Positions 24,709-32,954 are shown, numbered from the stretch's first letter. The stretch is 64,000 nt of DNA from Streptomyces inusitatus (GCF_014651115.1 NZ_BMWG01000008.1:193445-257444); one strand, 5' to 3'. Program-made: numbers and translations. The notes: generated by a model not told the origin, from the sequence alone.

Positions 24709-25730
24709 GCGGTACGAGCACCACCGGCACCACTGGCACCACCGGCATTCTGATCACCGGGATCGGCACGGCGCTGCCCGGCGTCGAAGGCCCCTCCGAC
24801 CTGCTTCGGGCGGCCGGTCTGCCCCGGGACCCGGCGGCCCCCGCCGTCGATCCCGCCGCCCTCATCGGCAAGCGCGGACTGCGGTACAAGGACCGCGCCT
24901 CCCAGCTCGCCCTGTGCGCCGCCCGGGCCGCGCTGCTGGACGCCGGGCTGCTGGACGGCGAGGCGGCGGCGGACGGCGCGCTCACCGTCCCCGGGACCTC
25001 CGTCGCCGTGGTGGTCAGCTCCAACCTCGGCAATCTCGACACGGTCTGCGAGGTCGCCGACGGCATCAGGGCGGAAGGCGTCACCGGCATCAGCCCCATG
25101 GGCCTGCCGAACGCCTCCAGCAATGTCATCGCCTCGTCCGTCGCCATCCGGCACGGACTGCGCGGCCCCAATCTGATGGTCTGCAACGGGGCCACCTCCG
25201 GTGTGGACGCCGTGCACTGGGGAGCCGCCATGCTCCGGGCCGGCCGCGCCCAGCGGGCCCTGGTCATCGGGGTGGAGACCCACAACCGCCAGGTGGAGTG
25301 GCTGCTCGGCCGCCCCGCCGGAGAACTCCTCGACGGGGCCGTCGCCCTGCTGCTGGAGCGGGCCCCGGCCGCCGCCGGGCGCGGGGCCGCCGGGATCGCG
25401 GCGCTGGGACCGTACGCCCGGGAGGCCGGGGTCGAGGAGTGCGTACGACGGCTGCTGACCGCCTCGGGTGGACGGCCGGGCTCGTGGTACGTCCCCGAGG
25501 GCCACCGCGACGCGTCCCCGGCGGCGCTGTCCGGGGTGGCGCGCACCGATCTCACCGAGCGGTTCGGCAGCGCGTCCGGGGCGCTCGGCGTGCTCCAGTG
25601 CGCCACGGCGGCCCGCGGGCTGGCGCTCCCCCCGGCGGGAGAGCCGGGCACGGCCCTGGTGACCTCGGGCACCGACCGCGACGACGCCTCCGCCGGGATG
25701 GTGCTCCTGGCCGTGGAGGCGTCCGCGTGA
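24705..25730 (+). CDS. Chain-length-factor-like protein A (degenerate KS)
   Basis: The protein is 341 residues, a thiolase-fold protein. The nucleophile position reads CNGATSG, the aligned catalytic Cys being Gly. The HGTGT and GHxxGA motifs are missing, so it cannot condense alone; this fits a KS-beta/CLF partner. It is shorter than classical CLFs (about 400). The N-terminus after the GTG start carries a Thr-Gly repeat (STTGTTGTTGI) that occurs again in the aminotransferase at 49897. It is preceded by ketosynthase 2 with a GTGA overlap. An initiation or priming role would be an alternative. Confidence 0.78.
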   Translation: MSGTSTTGTTGTTGILITGIGTALPGVEGPSDLLRAAGLPRDPAAPAVDPAALIGKRGLRYKDRASQLALCAARAALLDAGLLDGEAAADGALTVPGTSVAVVVSSNLGNLDTVCEVADGIRAEGVTGISPMGLPNASSNVIASSVAIRHGLRGPNLMVCNGATSGVDAVHWGAAMLRAGRAQRALVIGVETHNRQVEWLLGRPAGELLDGAVALLLERAPAAAGRGAAGIAALGPYAREAGVEECVRRLLTASGGRPGSWYVPEGHRDASPAALSGVARTDLTERFGSASGALGVLQCATAARGLALPPAGEPGTALVTSGTDRDDASAGMVLLAVEASA

Positions 25731-26620
25731 TGCCGTCGTCCGCTCCCCCGGTCTCCGTGCGCAGAAGAGGTACGGCGGCACCCGGCCGGCCCCGGGTGCT
25801 GCTGCTGCACGGCCTCGCCAGCGGCGGCAATGTCTGGGACGCGTATCTGGAGCGGACGGACAGCACGGACGACACGAACAGCACCGACGGCGCGGACAGC
25901 GCGGAGCAGGAGAGCTGGATCGCCGAACTCCCCTGGCGGGGAACGGAGTCGACCGGCTGGACCGATCGCTCCCCCGCCCACTGGGCGCGGCGGGCGCTGG
26001 AGCTGGTGCCCGGCGGCGCGGATGTGGTGATCGCCCACTCCTTCGGCGCGAACGCCCTGCTCTCGCTGCTCGCCGACGGCTCCGGCCCGCCCCCGGGCGT
26101 ACGGATGCCGAGCGCCGTGGTGCTGGTCTCGCCGTTCTACCGGGCGCGGGCCGAAGAGTTCGGCTGGGACTCGATCGCGTACTACCTCAATGACTTCGAC
26201 CGCATCCTCGCCGACGGTCTGCGGGTCCGCTCCGGCGGCCGGCTCTCCGACGAGCTGCGCCACGACATGGCGCTCAAGGTCCGCGACCGGATCGGCCCGT
26301 ACGGCTGGATGAGTTTCTTCGACACCTATCTCCACACCCCCCGGCTGCGCTGCGACCGGCTGACCGTGCCGGTCCTGATCGTCGGCGGGGAGCGGGACTT
26401 CGCGGCCTTCCCCGGCGACAGCCGCGCCCTGGGCGCGGCGCTGCCGAGCGCGACCGTACGCATCCTTCCCGGGGCCGGCCATTTCGCGATGGACGAGCGG
26501 GCGGCCGAGTTCGCCGCCCTCACCCGGGACTTCATCAGCACCGCCGTCGGGCCCCTTCCGGCCCCGGACGGCGACCGCACCGACCCACACCGACCGACGA
26601 AAAGGGAGCACCACCGATGA
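25730..26620 (+). CDS. Alpha/beta hydrolase (candidate chain-releasing hydrolase)
   Basis: The protein is 296 residues. It shows HGLASGG oxyanion loop, nucleophile Ser in VVIAHSFGANAL (AHSFG in place of GxSxG), Asp in VGGERDF and His in GAGHFAMDE, a complete triad. A Thr/Asp-rich insert (about 40-58) lies after the first strand. ATG 25730 overlaps the CLF stop by one base; GTG 25727 is an alternative. The downstream thioesterase overlaps by 4 bases. It may hydrolyse the polyketide thioester or edit stalled chains. Not type I TE-like enough to assign more. Confidence 0.82.
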   Translation: MPSSAPPVSVRRRGTAAPGRPRVLLLHGLASGGNVWDAYLERTDSTDDTNSTDGADSAEQESWIAELPWRGTESTGWTDRSPAHWARRALELVPGGADVVIAHSFGANALLSLLADGSGPPPGVRMPSAVVLVSPFYRARAEEFGWDSIAYYLNDFDRILADGLRVRSGGRLSDELRHDMALKVRDRIGPYGWMSFFDTYLHTPRLRCDRLTVPVLIVGGERDFAAFPGDSRALGAALPSATVRILPGAGHFAMDERAAEFAALTRDFISTAVGPLPAPDGDRTDPHRPTKREHHR

Positions 26621-27624
26621 CCCTGGCGACCGGTACGGGCCTCAAGGCCCTCCTGGAGACCGAGACCACCGTTCATGTACGTCCCCGTTACGAGGGGTCG
26701 AACATCAATACGTGGATCGGCTTCAAGCACGTCAACTACATGGTCGAGGAAGCGGTCCTGGAGCACTTCCGCTCCGCCGGGCTGCCCTCCCGGGAGCTGT
26801 TCGAGGAGCTGGGCCTCGGTCTCGACCTGGTCGATCTCGACACCCGCATCCTGCACGCCTTCCACCAGGACGATGTGGCCCGCGCGACCGTCCGCCCGGT
26901 CACCGAGGGCGGCGACACCCTGATCGGGCTCGCCGTCACCCTCTTCGTCGAGCGGGACGGCAAGGAGGTCAAGGCGGTCACCTCCAAGGTGCGGGTCTCC
27001 CTGCGGATCGACAGCTACCTCCCCGCCGAGGGGATCCCGGCGGAGCTGGAGCGGTTCGCCGTACCCCGGATCAGCGATTCGGCCGGGCGGAGCGAGCACG
27101 ACGGCCGCGAGGTCTCGGCGCTGCCCGCCGCCCCGCTCTCCGACGGGCGCGGCACCACCGGCGACGACCCGGTGCTGGAGCTGCTGACCTCGGGCGCGAA
27201 CGCCTTCGGCTGGAAGTGGCGGATCCCCTACCCGTACTGCCACTTCAACGAGCGCCTCCAGCTCTCCGGCTATCTGCGCCAGGTGGAGGAGGTCGTGGAC
27301 CTCTTCCTCGCCGACCGGGGCATCTCCATCAAGACGCTGCTGGACGACCGCCGGTGGATCCCGGTGGTCCCGCACTCCCGGGTGCGGCTGCTCGACGAGG
27401 CGCTGATGGAGGAGGACCTGTACACGGTCTTCACCGTGGAGGAGGTCTTCAAGGACTTCACCTACACCGCGCGCACCGACTTCTACGTGGTGCGGGACGG
27501 CCGTCTCGTCCAGACCGCCACCGGCCGGATCACCCACGGCTACGCGGTGTTCGAGAACCGCCGCGACTGGAGCCTGGTCAGCTTCGACGAGCGGGTGCTG
27601 AACGCGCTGGGCGGCACGTCCTAG
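26617..27624 (+). CDS. Double-hotdog acyl thioesterase-like protein
   Basis: The protein is 335 residues made of two 4HBT-like hotdog halves. The first (about 20-135) has FKHVNYMVEEAVLEHFRSAG, the family HxNY...E helix signature. The second (about 195-335) has YCHFNERLQLSGYLRQVEEV. The linker is Asp/Gly-rich. Double-hotdog proteins include acyl-ACP and acyl-CoA thioesterases and MaoC-like hydratases; the N-terminal signatures favour thioesterase. It is translationally coupled to the hydrolase upstream and 78 bases before ketosynthase 4, fitting chain release or transfer between carriers. Confidence 0.7.
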   Translation: MTLATGTGLKALLETETTVHVRPRYEGSNINTWIGFKHVNYMVEEAVLEHFRSAGLPSRELFEELGLGLDLVDLDTRILHAFHQDDVARATVRPVTEGGDTLIGLAVTLFVERDGKEVKAVTSKVRVSLRIDSYLPAEGIPAELERFAVPRISDSAGRSEHDGREVSALPAAPLSDGRGTTGDDPVLELLTSGANAFGWKWRIPYPYCHFNERLQLSGYLRQVEEVVDLFLADRGISIKTLLDDRRWIPVVPHSRVRLLDEALMEEDLYTVFTVEEVFKDFTYTARTDFYVVRDGRLVQTATGRITHGYAVFENRRDWSLVSFDERVLNALGGTS

Positions 27625-27702
27625 CCAGCCCCCGGCCGGCCGCCGAGCCGGGGCCCGGCCGGGCCCCGCACCCCCTCATCCCCTGCGCACCGGAGACGAT
27701 CG

Positions 27703-28902
27703 ATGCAAGAAGTGCTGATCACTGGAGTGGGCGCGATCTCGCACCTGGGCCATGGCGCGGACGCGTTCTGGCACGGACTGCTGCGTGCCGAGAGCAGCCC
27801 CGGCGAGGTCGCCGATCCCCACGCCCGTATGTCCGTCCCGCTGATGTACTCCGTACCGGAACAGCCGCTCCCGGAGATCTCGTCCGACGGGGACTTCGAC
27901 GGGGGCGGGGTCCCGCCGGGGCTCGCCTCCCGGTACGCGATCGAGGGCGCCCGGCAGGCGCTCGCGGACGCCGGTCTCGGCGAGGTGCCCGCCGAGCGTA
28001 CGGCGGTGGTCATCGGGACCGGGATGGGCGACTCCGGGCTGCATGAGCGGTGGCGCACGGACGGCCGCCCCGACGCGGACGGCGAGTGGGCCCCGGTCTT
28101 CTCGGTGGCCTCGGCGCTGGGCGCGTGGCTGGGGGCCGAGGGGCCGGTGAGCAGCATCAGCAACGCCTGTGCGGCGAGCGGGTTCGGGCTGTCGGCGGCG
28201 GCGGACCTGATCCGTACGGGGGTCGCGGACGTCGTGGTCGCGGGCGGCGCGGAGGCGTACTCCCGGGTGGCGCTGGCCTGCTTCAACCGGCTGGGGGCGA
28301 TCGACCCGGAGCGGTGCCGTCCGTTCGACGCCCGGCGCGCGGGGACGGTGTTCGGCGAGGGCGCGGGGATCATGATCCTGGAGTCGGCCGAGCACGCCCG
28401 GGCCCGTAGCGCTCCGCGTGTCTACGCCGAGCTGGCGGGCGAGGGGTGGAGCTGCGACGCCCACCACGCGACCGCGCCGGAGCCCGCCGGGACGCAGATC
28501 GTCCGGGCCATGCGGGCGGCGCTGGAGCAGGCCGGCGCGAGCGCCGAGGAGGTCGGGTGCGTGGTGCCGCACGGCACCGGCACCGAGCTGAACGACGTGG
28601 TCGAGAGCGGGGCGCTGCACACGGTGCTCGGCGAGCGGGCCGCGCGGACCCCGCTCTACAGCCTGAAAGCCCTGGTGGGACACACCGGCGGGGCCGCGGC
28701 GGCGCTGGGCACGGTGGCCGCGGCGCTGATGCTGCACCACCGGAAGGTGCCGCCGAACCGTCCGGTCGCGGAGCTGGATCCCCAGTGCCGGGTGCGGCTC
28801 CCGGAGTCCGAAGTCCCGCTGGAGGGCCGCTTCGCCCTCGTCAACGCCTACGCGTTCGGCGGCAACAACGTATCGCTCGTTCTGAAGGAGGCCCGCGCAT
28901 GA
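27703..28902 (+). CDS. Ketosynthase 3 (KS-alpha)
   Basis: The protein is 399 residues. C156 (SNACAASG), PHGTGTELND and LKALVGHTGGA supply the Cys-His-His centre. The N-terminal region between residues 30 and 70 is short and rich in Asp, Gly and Pro. ATG 27703 follows a CCGGAG-type site. It overlaps the next gene by 4 bases (ATGA), and that gene encodes a KS-like protein lacking the nucleophile, so this is the clearest KS/CLF pair of the cluster. It should extend ACP-bound beta-keto intermediates that the KR, DH and ER then process. Confidence 0.92.
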   Translation: MQEVLITGVGAISHLGHGADAFWHGLLRAESSPGEVADPHARMSVPLMYSVPEQPLPEISSDGDFDGGGVPPGLASRYAIEGARQALADAGLGEVPAERTAVVIGTGMGDSGLHERWRTDGRPDADGEWAPVFSVASALGAWLGAEGPVSSISNACAASGFGLSAAADLIRTGVADVVVAGGAEAYSRVALACFNRLGAIDPERCRPFDARRAGTVFGEGAGIMILESAEHARARSAPRVYAELAGEGWSCDAHHATAPEPAGTQIVRAMRAALEQAGASAEEVGCVVPHGTGTELNDVVESGALHTVLGERAARTPLYSLKALVGHTGGAAAALGTVAAALMLHHRKVPPNRPVAELDPQCRVRLPESEVPLEGRFALVNAYAFGGNNVSLVLKEARA

Positions 28903-29921
28903 CCGCCCGCCCGTACGACAGCGGTGAACTGGTGGTCTCGGGCATCGGGGTGGTGACCCCCTGGACCGACCAGCCGGAGAAGGCGGCCCTCGCGGACCGG
29001 CCGGCGGTGCCGGGCCAGTGGTTCGACCACCGCACCCGGCTGGGGCCGCGCGGCTACAAGTATCTGCCGCCCGCCTCGCAGTTCTTCCTCGCGGCGGCGA
29101 AGTACGCGCTGGCCGACTCCGACGACGACCCGGCCCGGCACGCGGCCGAGCGGCGCGGGGCGGCGGTGGGCACCAACAGCTCGGCGGTGGCCCTGCACGA
29201 CTCCATGGACCGGACGGTGTTGGAGGAGAGCGCCGCCGCGCTGAGCCCCGCGTCGGCCCCGTACTTCTCGATCAATCTGTTCGGCAGCCGACTGGCCACC
29301 GAGCACGGGCTGAAGGGGTTCAATCTCACCCTCACCACCCCCCGGGTCGCGGGGCTCGAATCGCTGGAGACCGGGGCTCGCGCGGTGGCCGCCGGGCGGG
29401 CGTCCTGGCTGCTCGCGGGGGCGACGGAGGAGGCGCTGCCGGAGGGGCTGCCCGGCCATGAGCGCTCCGAGCGCGGTGCGGCGGCCCTGGTGCTGGAGCC
29501 CGCCGGAGCGGTGCGGGCGCGCGGGGGGCGGGTGTACGGCGGCTGCCGGGTCAGCAGCCACTTCCTCGCGCCCGCCGTCGCGGCGTCCGCCGAGGGGCCC
29601 GAGCGGGCCCGGCGGCTGATCGCGCGGGGCGTGGCGGGGGCGGGCTTCGACGGCACCGGCACCGGTTCCGGCTCCGGTGCGGCGGGCGTGCTCCGGGTGA
29701 TCGCCGTGGTCGACGAGTCGGCGGTCGGTCGGGCGGTGGCGAGCGCCGCCGGTCCCGGTGCCACCCTCGTGGCGGCGGGCGCGGGCGCGCTGGAACCGCT
29801 CCTCCAGGTCGCGGGAGCGCTGGCGGAGCTGACCGCCCCCGTGCTGGTGGTGGCCACCGCCCCCGGTGGAAACCTCTCCCTCGCCCTGCTCACCCCGCCC
29901 GCGGGCCAAGACGGCCGCTGA
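28899..29921 (+). CDS. Chain-length-factor-like protein B
   Basis: The protein is 340 residues with thiolase-like fold segments (VVSGIGVVTPW, GAAVGTNSS, SINLFGSRLATEHGLKG). The nucleophile segment reads LTTPRVAGLESL with no Cys, and both active His motifs are absent. It is coupled by ATGA to ketosynthase 3, as classical KS-alpha/CLF pairs are. A Gly/Thr/Ser repeat (GTGTGSGSG) occurs at about residue 250. It likely sets the cavity depth and so the chain length; this is family knowledge, not visible here. Confidence 0.82.
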   Translation: MTARPYDSGELVVSGIGVVTPWTDQPEKAALADRPAVPGQWFDHRTRLGPRGYKYLPPASQFFLAAAKYALADSDDDPARHAAERRGAAVGTNSSAVALHDSMDRTVLEESAAALSPASAPYFSINLFGSRLATEHGLKGFNLTLTTPRVAGLESLETGARAVAAGRASWLLAGATEEALPEGLPGHERSERGAAALVLEPAGAVRARGGRVYGGCRVSSHFLAPAVAASAEGPERARRLIARGVAGAGFDGTGTGSGSGAAGVLRVIAVVDESAVGRAVASAAGPGATLVAAGAGALEPLLQVAGALAELTAPVLVVATAPGGNLSLALLTPPAGQDGR

Positions 29922-29965
29922 CCGGCGCGCCATCACTGTCCATCGGATACGAAGCGAGACTTGCC

Positions 29966-30763
29966 ATGACCACCACACCACTCAAGGACACCTGGGCCCT
30001 GATCCTCGGGTCCTCCAGCGGCATCGGGCTGGCGAACGCCCGGGCGCTGGCCCGGGAGGGCGTCCATGTCCTCGGGGTGCACTTCGACACCGCCGAGGGA
30101 CAGGAGAAGGCCGAGGCCGCCGTCGAGGAGCTGCGCTCCGCCGGGGTGCGGGCGCACTTCTTCAACGCCAACGCCGCCAGCCCGAACACCCGCGCCGAAC
30201 TGGTGCCGAAGTTCGCCGAGCTGACCGGCGGCGAGCCGCTGCGCGTGCTGCTGCACTCGCTCGCCTTCGGCACGCTGCTGCCGTACCTCCCGGTGGACGG
30301 CGGGCCTGCCATCACCTCGCGCCAGATGAACATGACGCTCGATGTGATGGCCCACTCGCTCGTCTACTGGGCGCAGTCCCTCACCGAGGCCGGTCTCCTC
30401 GGCCGGGGCTCCAAGGTCTTCGCGATGACGAGCGCGGGCGATCAGAAGGTCACCGCCGCCTACGGCGCGGTCTCCGCCGCCAAGTGCGCGCTCGAATCGC
30501 ATGTGCGGCAGCTCGCGCTGGAGCTGGCCCCGCGCGGTGTCGCCGTCAACTCGCTCCGGGCGGGGGTGACGGTGACCCCCTCGCTGGAGCGGATCCCCGG
30601 CCACCGCGAGCTGATCGAACTGGCGGACCGCAGCAATCCGCACGGCCGGCTGACCCTTCCGGAGGATGTCGCCGAGGCCGTCGTCACCCTGGCCCGCTCC
30701 GACTCGTCGTGGATCACCGGCAATGTCATCGGGGTCGACGGCGGCGAGGCGCTGACCTCGTGA
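29966..30763 (+). CDS. Enoyl-ACP reductase-like SDR (FabI/FabL type)
   Basis: The protein is 265 residues. The nucleotide site LILGSSSGIGLANARAL is followed by LLHSLAFGTLLP and by catalytic Tyr and Lys spaced Y-x6-K (YGAVSAAK). That spacing is the enoyl-reductase pattern; the KR at 36438 has Y-x3-K. The C-terminal PEDVAEAVVTLARSDSSWITGNVIGVDGGEAL is standard SDR. It should reduce a trans-2-enoyl-ACP, meaning at least some double bonds of the product are saturated. Reduction of another unsaturated intermediate is possible. Confidence 0.8.
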   Translation: MTTTPLKDTWALILGSSSGIGLANARALAREGVHVLGVHFDTAEGQEKAEAAVEELRSAGVRAHFFNANAASPNTRAELVPKFAELTGGEPLRVLLHSLAFGTLLPYLPVDGGPAITSRQMNMTLDVMAHSLVYWAQSLTEAGLLGRGSKVFAMTSAGDQKVTAAYGAVSAAKCALESHVRQLALELAPRGVAVNSLRAGVTVTPSLERIPGHRELIELADRSNPHGRLTLPEDVAEAVVTLARSDSSWITGNVIGVDGGEALTS

Positions 30764-31797
30764 CGGGTACGGGTACGGGTACGGGAGCGAGTACGGGTAC
30801 GGGTACGAAGGCGGGGAGGCCCGCCGCCGGGAGCCGGGCCGAGCGGGTGCTGCGCACGGCGCTGCGCACGGCGGTGGGTACGCTCGCCACGGTCGGCGCC
30901 GGGGCGTCGCTGGCCGCCCGCCACGCGTTCGAGCTGTACCACCCGCAGGCCGCGCCCCCGGGCCGCACCCCCGCCGAGAAGGGGCTGCCGGTGCGCGATC
31001 TGCGGATCACCACCACCCGCGACCGGGTGACGCTCAAAGCGTGGGCGGTGCCCGCCGACGGCCCGCACACGGTGGTGCTCTGCCACGGCATGGGCCGTAC
31101 CCGCTCCATGGTGCTGGGCCACATCAAGCTGCTGCACGAGGCCGGTCACCATGTCGTCGCCTACGACATGCGCAACCACGGCGAGAGCGGACGCGAGCGG
31201 AAGTACGGGAGCATGTCCGACCGCTACACCGGCGATCTCGCGGATGTGATCGCGGCGGTGCGCGCGGACCCGGAGCTGAACCGGGGCGAGCTGGCCGTGA
31301 TCAGCTTCTCCTTCTCCACCTGGGTCGCGCTGCATGTCCTGGACCGGCTCCCGGTCCCGCTCGCGGCGGTGATCTGCGACAGCGGCCCGATGGACGACAC
31401 CGCGGGCGGGCTGCGGCACTTCGCGCGGCTGCGCCGCTCCACCCTGCCCGAGCGGCTGCGGGAGGGGGTGGGCTTCGCGGTCTACCGCGATCTCTTCGCC
31501 CGGATCTGTCTGCACATGCTCGCCGTGCGGAACTGGCCGCCGAGGCTGGACGGCGTACCCACCCGGCTGATGTTCATCGCGGGCGGCGAGGACCCCGTCG
31601 TCCCCGCCGAACAGGTCCTCGCGGTGGCCGCCCGCTACCCGCGCGCGGAGCGCTGGACGGCCCCGAACGCACTGCATATGAACGCGGTCCGCTTTGACGC
31701 GGAGGAGTACCGCACCCGGGTGCTCGGCTTTCTGGCGGAGGCCTTCGACGCCGCCGCTGACGCCGGGAACACGAAGGAGGCATCGGGCCATGGCTGA
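30760..31797 (+). CDS. Membrane-anchored alpha/beta hydrolase A (SFSFST motif)
   Basis: The protein is 345 residues from GTG 30760, overlapping the reductase stop (GTGA). The first codons are an ACGGGT hexamer repeat (Thr-Gly run). An N-terminal hydrophobic segment follows (about 33-50), then the hydrolase: HGMGRTRSM, YDMRNHGESG, nucleophile region AVISFSFSTWVAL, ICDSGP, acid in AGGEDPVVP, His near ALHMNAV. The elbow reads SFSFS rather than GxSxG. It is paralogous to the hydrolase at 37992 over its whole length. Family members act on lipid-like esters; I infer acyl chain handling at the membrane. Confidence 0.8.
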   Translation: MTGTGTGTGASTGTGTKAGRPAAGSRAERVLRTALRTAVGTLATVGAGASLAARHAFELYHPQAAPPGRTPAEKGLPVRDLRITTTRDRVTLKAWAVPADGPHTVVLCHGMGRTRSMVLGHIKLLHEAGHHVVAYDMRNHGESGRERKYGSMSDRYTGDLADVIAAVRADPELNRGELAVISFSFSTWVALHVLDRLPVPLAAVICDSGPMDDTAGGLRHFARLRRSTLPERLREGVGFAVYRDLFARICLHMLAVRNWPPRLDGVPTRLMFIAGGEDPVVPAEQVLAVAARYPRAERWTAPNALHMNAVRFDAEEYRTRVLGFLAEAFDAAADAGNTKEASGHG

Positions 31798-32137
31798 GTA
31801 TCTGCTCGTCGAGTCCCAGGGCCGGTACGCCGGCCCCGGCTCGCGGGACTTCCTCGGCGACGCCGAACGGCTGGCCGCGTCCGGTCACACCGTGACCGTG
31901 CTGCTGATCGAGAACGGGGTGACCGACGGCGTCGGAACAGGCGCCGGAACAGGCGCCGGAACCGGCTCGGACGCCGTCGAACGGCTGCTGGAGGCGGGTG
32001 TACGGGTCTGGGCGGACGGCTTCTCGCTGGAGCAGCGGGCCCTGGCGGCGCTGCTGCGGCCCGGGGTCCGGCGGGTGGGGATGGACGAGGTGGCGGAGCA
32101 GCTGCTGAGGCCCGCCGTACAGGGAGTGTGGCACTGA
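31790..32137 (+). CDS. DsrE-fold protein 1 (no cysteine)
   Basis: The protein is 115 residues from ATG 31790 with AAGGAGG upstream; it overlaps the hydrolase gene by 8 bases. The order YLLVESQG...FLGDAERLAASGHTVTVLLIENGV...LLEAGVRVWADGFSLEQRALA matches DsrE/TusB-like folds. It has no cysteine, so it cannot carry a persulfide. A Gly/Thr/Ala repeat insert (GVGTGAGTGAGTGS) follows the second strand. It is the first of three consecutive DsrE-like genes. Perhaps a structural subunit of a hetero-oligomer with the next two. Confidence 0.65.
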   Translation: MAEYLLVESQGRYAGPGSRDFLGDAERLAASGHTVTVLLIENGVTDGVGTGAGTGAGTGSDAVERLLEAGVRVWADGFSLEQRALAALLRPGVRRVGMDEVAEQLLRPAVQGVWH

Positions 32138-32556
32138 TGGGCGGCGGAACGGGCAGGGAACTGCCGCGCGCGGACATGCTGATCGCCATCATGGGCGCGC
32201 CCCACACCGGCGATCTGGTGACCTCCGCGTTCCGGCTGGCCCAGGCGCTGCTGGAGCGCGGGGCCTCGGTCCATCTGTGGACCTGCGGCCACGCGACCGG
32301 GCTGACGCGGACGTCGCTGGGGGACGAGAAGCCGCGCAATGTCGTGGACTGGGCCCGCGCCTATCCGACGACCGCGGCCCTGGCCGCCGAGCTGCTGGCG
32401 GCCCACCCGGCGAAGCTGCACTGGTTCGCCTGCCGCTTCTGCAGCCAGGAGCGGGGGGCGGACGCGCACATCCCGGGCATCAGACTGCGCGCGCCGTTCA
32501 AGTTCACCGAACATCTGGAGGCCGCCGACAAGTCGTTCTTCCTGGGGGTGTGCTGA
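32137..32556 (+). CDS. DsrE-fold protein 2 with conserved cysteines (TusD/DsrE-like)
   Basis: The protein is 139 residues; ATG 32137 overlaps the previous stop (TGATG). LIAIMGAPHTGDLVTSAFRLAQALLERG matches the TusD/DsrE N-terminal pattern. FACRFCSQERG lies where TusD/DsrE carry their sulfur-bearing Cys (family pattern: Cys, short helix, then RG). Other cysteines are in WTCGHATG and at the C-terminal residue (GVC). It is the only one of the three DsrE-like proteins here with Cys, so it is the candidate persulfide carrier or redox-active subunit. Function in polyketide synthesis is not established. Confidence 0.72.
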   Translation: MGGGTGRELPRADMLIAIMGAPHTGDLVTSAFRLAQALLERGASVHLWTCGHATGLTRTSLGDEKPRNVVDWARAYPTTAALAAELLAAHPAKLHWFACRFCSQERGADAHIPGIRLRAPFKFTEHLEAADKSFFLGVC

Positions 32557-32558
32557 CC

Positions 32559-32951
32559 ATGGCCGACACCGGACGCCGTCTGCTGATCATCGAGCGGGCC
32601 TACCGGGGCGGGGTGGAGACCCAGTTCGCCGACGTGCTGTATTTCGCGCGGGAACTCAACCGCCAGCAGGGCGGTCTGGACATCCTGCTGCGCGGTCTCG
32701 CGGTCACCTTCGCGGCGGCCGACCCGGCTCCGACGCCCGTGCTCCATCTCGCCGGGCGGGAGCTGGACACCCTGCCCGACCCGAGGGCGGCCGTGCGCAC
32801 CCTCCTCGCGGAGGGGGCCGGGATCTGGGCCCAGGACGGTGAACTGGAGCGGTTCGGAGCGGGTCCCGGATGGCTGCTGGAGGGCGTACGGCCGACGAGC
32901 GACGCCGCCTTCCCCGACTGGCCCGGCTATCGGAGCGTGCACTTCCTCTGA
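32559..32951 (+). CDS. DsrE-fold protein 3 (no cysteine)
   Basis: The protein is 130 residues from ATG 32559, two bases after the preceding stop. LLIIERAYRGGVETQFADVLYFARELNRQQGGLDILLRGLAV and the LLAEGAGIWAQDGELERFG block follow the DsrE plan (strand, helix, strand, then a second Rossmann-like half). There is no cysteine. The gene ends the DsrE triplet, and a tandem repeat follows before the next CLF. TusBCD and DsrEFH are hetero-oligomers with only one or two Cys-bearing subunits, so the arrangement is compatible with such a complex. Confidence 0.62.
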   Translation: MADTGRRLLIIERAYRGGVETQFADVLYFARELNRQQGGLDILLRGLAVTFAAADPAPTPVLHLAGRELDTLPDPRAAVRTLLAEGAGIWAQDGELERFGAGPGWLLEGVRPTSDAAFPDWPGYRSVHFL

Positions 32952-32954
32952 CCG

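Noticed and set aside
24705..25730. CLF A as an active KAS III-like priming enzyme because of a Cys in CNGATSG
   Set aside because: No KAS III Cys-His-Asn pattern and the aligned nucleophile is Gly; the protein is a FabF-like degenerate partner by its fold segments.
30760..31797. Longer version of hydrolase A beginning at 29866
   Set aside because: The extra N-terminal part overlaps the CLF B and reductase genes in another frame; the GTG at 30760 overlaps the reductase stop and begins the conserved sequence.
31790..32951. Reading the DsrE trio as a conventional TusBCD thiolation complex
   Set aside because: Only one of three keeps Cys and the family similarity is short; the relation is by fold and arrangement, so I report it as a question.
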